Part shown: positions 63,692 through 64,000 of the stretch, piece by piece
Numbering within the stretch: position 1 is the stretch's first letter
How the letters are laid out: every line of letters starts with the position of its first letter
NCBI GenBank assembly: GCA_004000515.1
Contig: CP034537.1
Span: 5,718,001 to 5,782,000 of the forward strand
DNA from: Pseudomonas poae
GTDB lineage: Bacteria > Pseudomonadota > Gammaproteobacteria > Pseudomonadales > Pseudomonadaceae
Direction: 5' to 3'
DNA length: 64,000 bases
Notes under the pieces: generated by a model
Told to the model about the DNA's origin: nothing
What the model saw: only the letters and a program-made list of their open reading frames with translations
The model's database searches: none
Program-made: the position numbers and the translations under genes

Positions 63692-64000
63692 AGCTGGGAT
63701 TTGTCACCGATACCCTGGGCAACCTGCCGTTGGGCGATGTACTCAAGCATGCTGAACGCATGGGCCTGTCGGGCCTGGAAGTGAACACCGGCGGCTGGTC
63801 CACCGCGCCGCACTTCAACCTCAAGCAGATGCTCGAGAGCAACGCCGCACGCCGGGATTTCACCCACAGCTTCGAACAGCACAACCTGGAGATCATCGCC
63901 CTCAACGCTAACGGCAACCCGCTGCACCCGACGCAGCCGGAACAGGCGCAGTGCCTTAAAGACACCATTCGCCTGGCCGGCGAATTGGGGGTCAAGACCG
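63688..64000 (+). CDS. Sugar phosphate isomerase/epimerase family protein (cut by window end)
   Basis: The first 104 residues of an AP2Ec/TIM-barrel isomerase of the IolE/xylose-isomerase-like family. It starts MKLGFVTDTLGNLPLGDVLK and has LSGLEVNTGGWSTAPHFNLK and HNLEIIALNANGNPLHPTQP. The gene continues beyond 64000, so the length and metal-site residues are not visible. It is translationally coupled to the Gfo/Idh dehydrogenase. Confidence 0.85.
   Translation, partial: MKLGFVTDTLGNLPLGDVLKHAERMGLSGLEVNTGGWSTAPHFNLKQMLESNAARRDFTHSFEQHNLEIIALNANGNPLHPTQPEQAQCLKDTIRLAGELGVKT

Overview
The window is high-GC DNA from a Pseudomonas of the fluorescens type. The evidence is the dispersed REP palindromes (GTGGGAGCGGGCTTGC and variants), the gcd-oprB pair and a dauBAR operon in Pseudomonas order. 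It is a catabolic and transport region. No tRNA, rRNA, CRISPR array or phage was seen. One IS481-type insertion sequence is present.

Sequence quality: about 37 single-base indels break about 27 otherwise normal genes, including the IS transposase. Nearly all are one base missing from a short homopolymer. Restoring the base gives a full-length, family-typical protein each time, so I read these as consensus errors rather than gene decay. Coordinates below span the repaired genes.

Layout. (1) 1-7562 and 27996-33519: two blocks that share a TGGTATACCATAATAC-type operator. They hold a GntR regulator, an FAD-hydrolase-like NUDIX protein, a DUF1330 protein, an extra RibBX-type riboflavin gene, a polyamine-type ABC transporter, an NCS1 permease, a flavin reductase, a dCACHE chemoreceptor and a luciferase-family monooxygenase. 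This looks like one flavin-dependent oxidation regulon for an unknown substrate, with its own uptake, chemotaxis and FMN supply. (2) 7583-27994: methylated-amine catabolism, lying between the two blocks. A sensor kinase, response regulator and PAS protein face a long operon with the dimethylamine monooxygenase genes, a GcvT-like protein, purU, tmm, tdm, an APC permease and folD. Beyond it are amt, mgsABC, gmaS and an XRE-cupin regulator. A shared TTTTCCCC-N3-GGAA motif lies before both the dmm operon and gmaS.

(3) 33825-37550: membrane PQQ glucose dehydrogenase and an OprB porin. (4) 37557-44770: an RpiB-type isomerase, sugar ABC ATPase and permease (no binding protein), SDR, DhaK and DhaL kinase subunits and a SorC regulator, probably for a four-carbon polyol or ketose. 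(5) 44846-51252: xylR and xylAFGH. (6) 51258-53644: a SoxR-type regulator facing an MFS pump, and a small lipoprotein. (7) 53870-61350: mmsA with a LysR regulator, dauBAR for D-arginine, an IS inside a REP palindrome, and a basic amino-acid-binding protein. (8) 61462-64000: a LacI regulator facing a Gfo/Idh dehydrogenase and a sugar isomerase cut by the window end.

Together the amine genes outline TMA to TMAO to DMA to methylamine, then gamma-glutamylmethylamide and N-methylglutamate. Released formaldehyde would pass to folate (GcvT-like domains, FolD, PurU) and released ammonium is handled near Amt. The N-methylglutamate dehydrogenase genes are not in the window.
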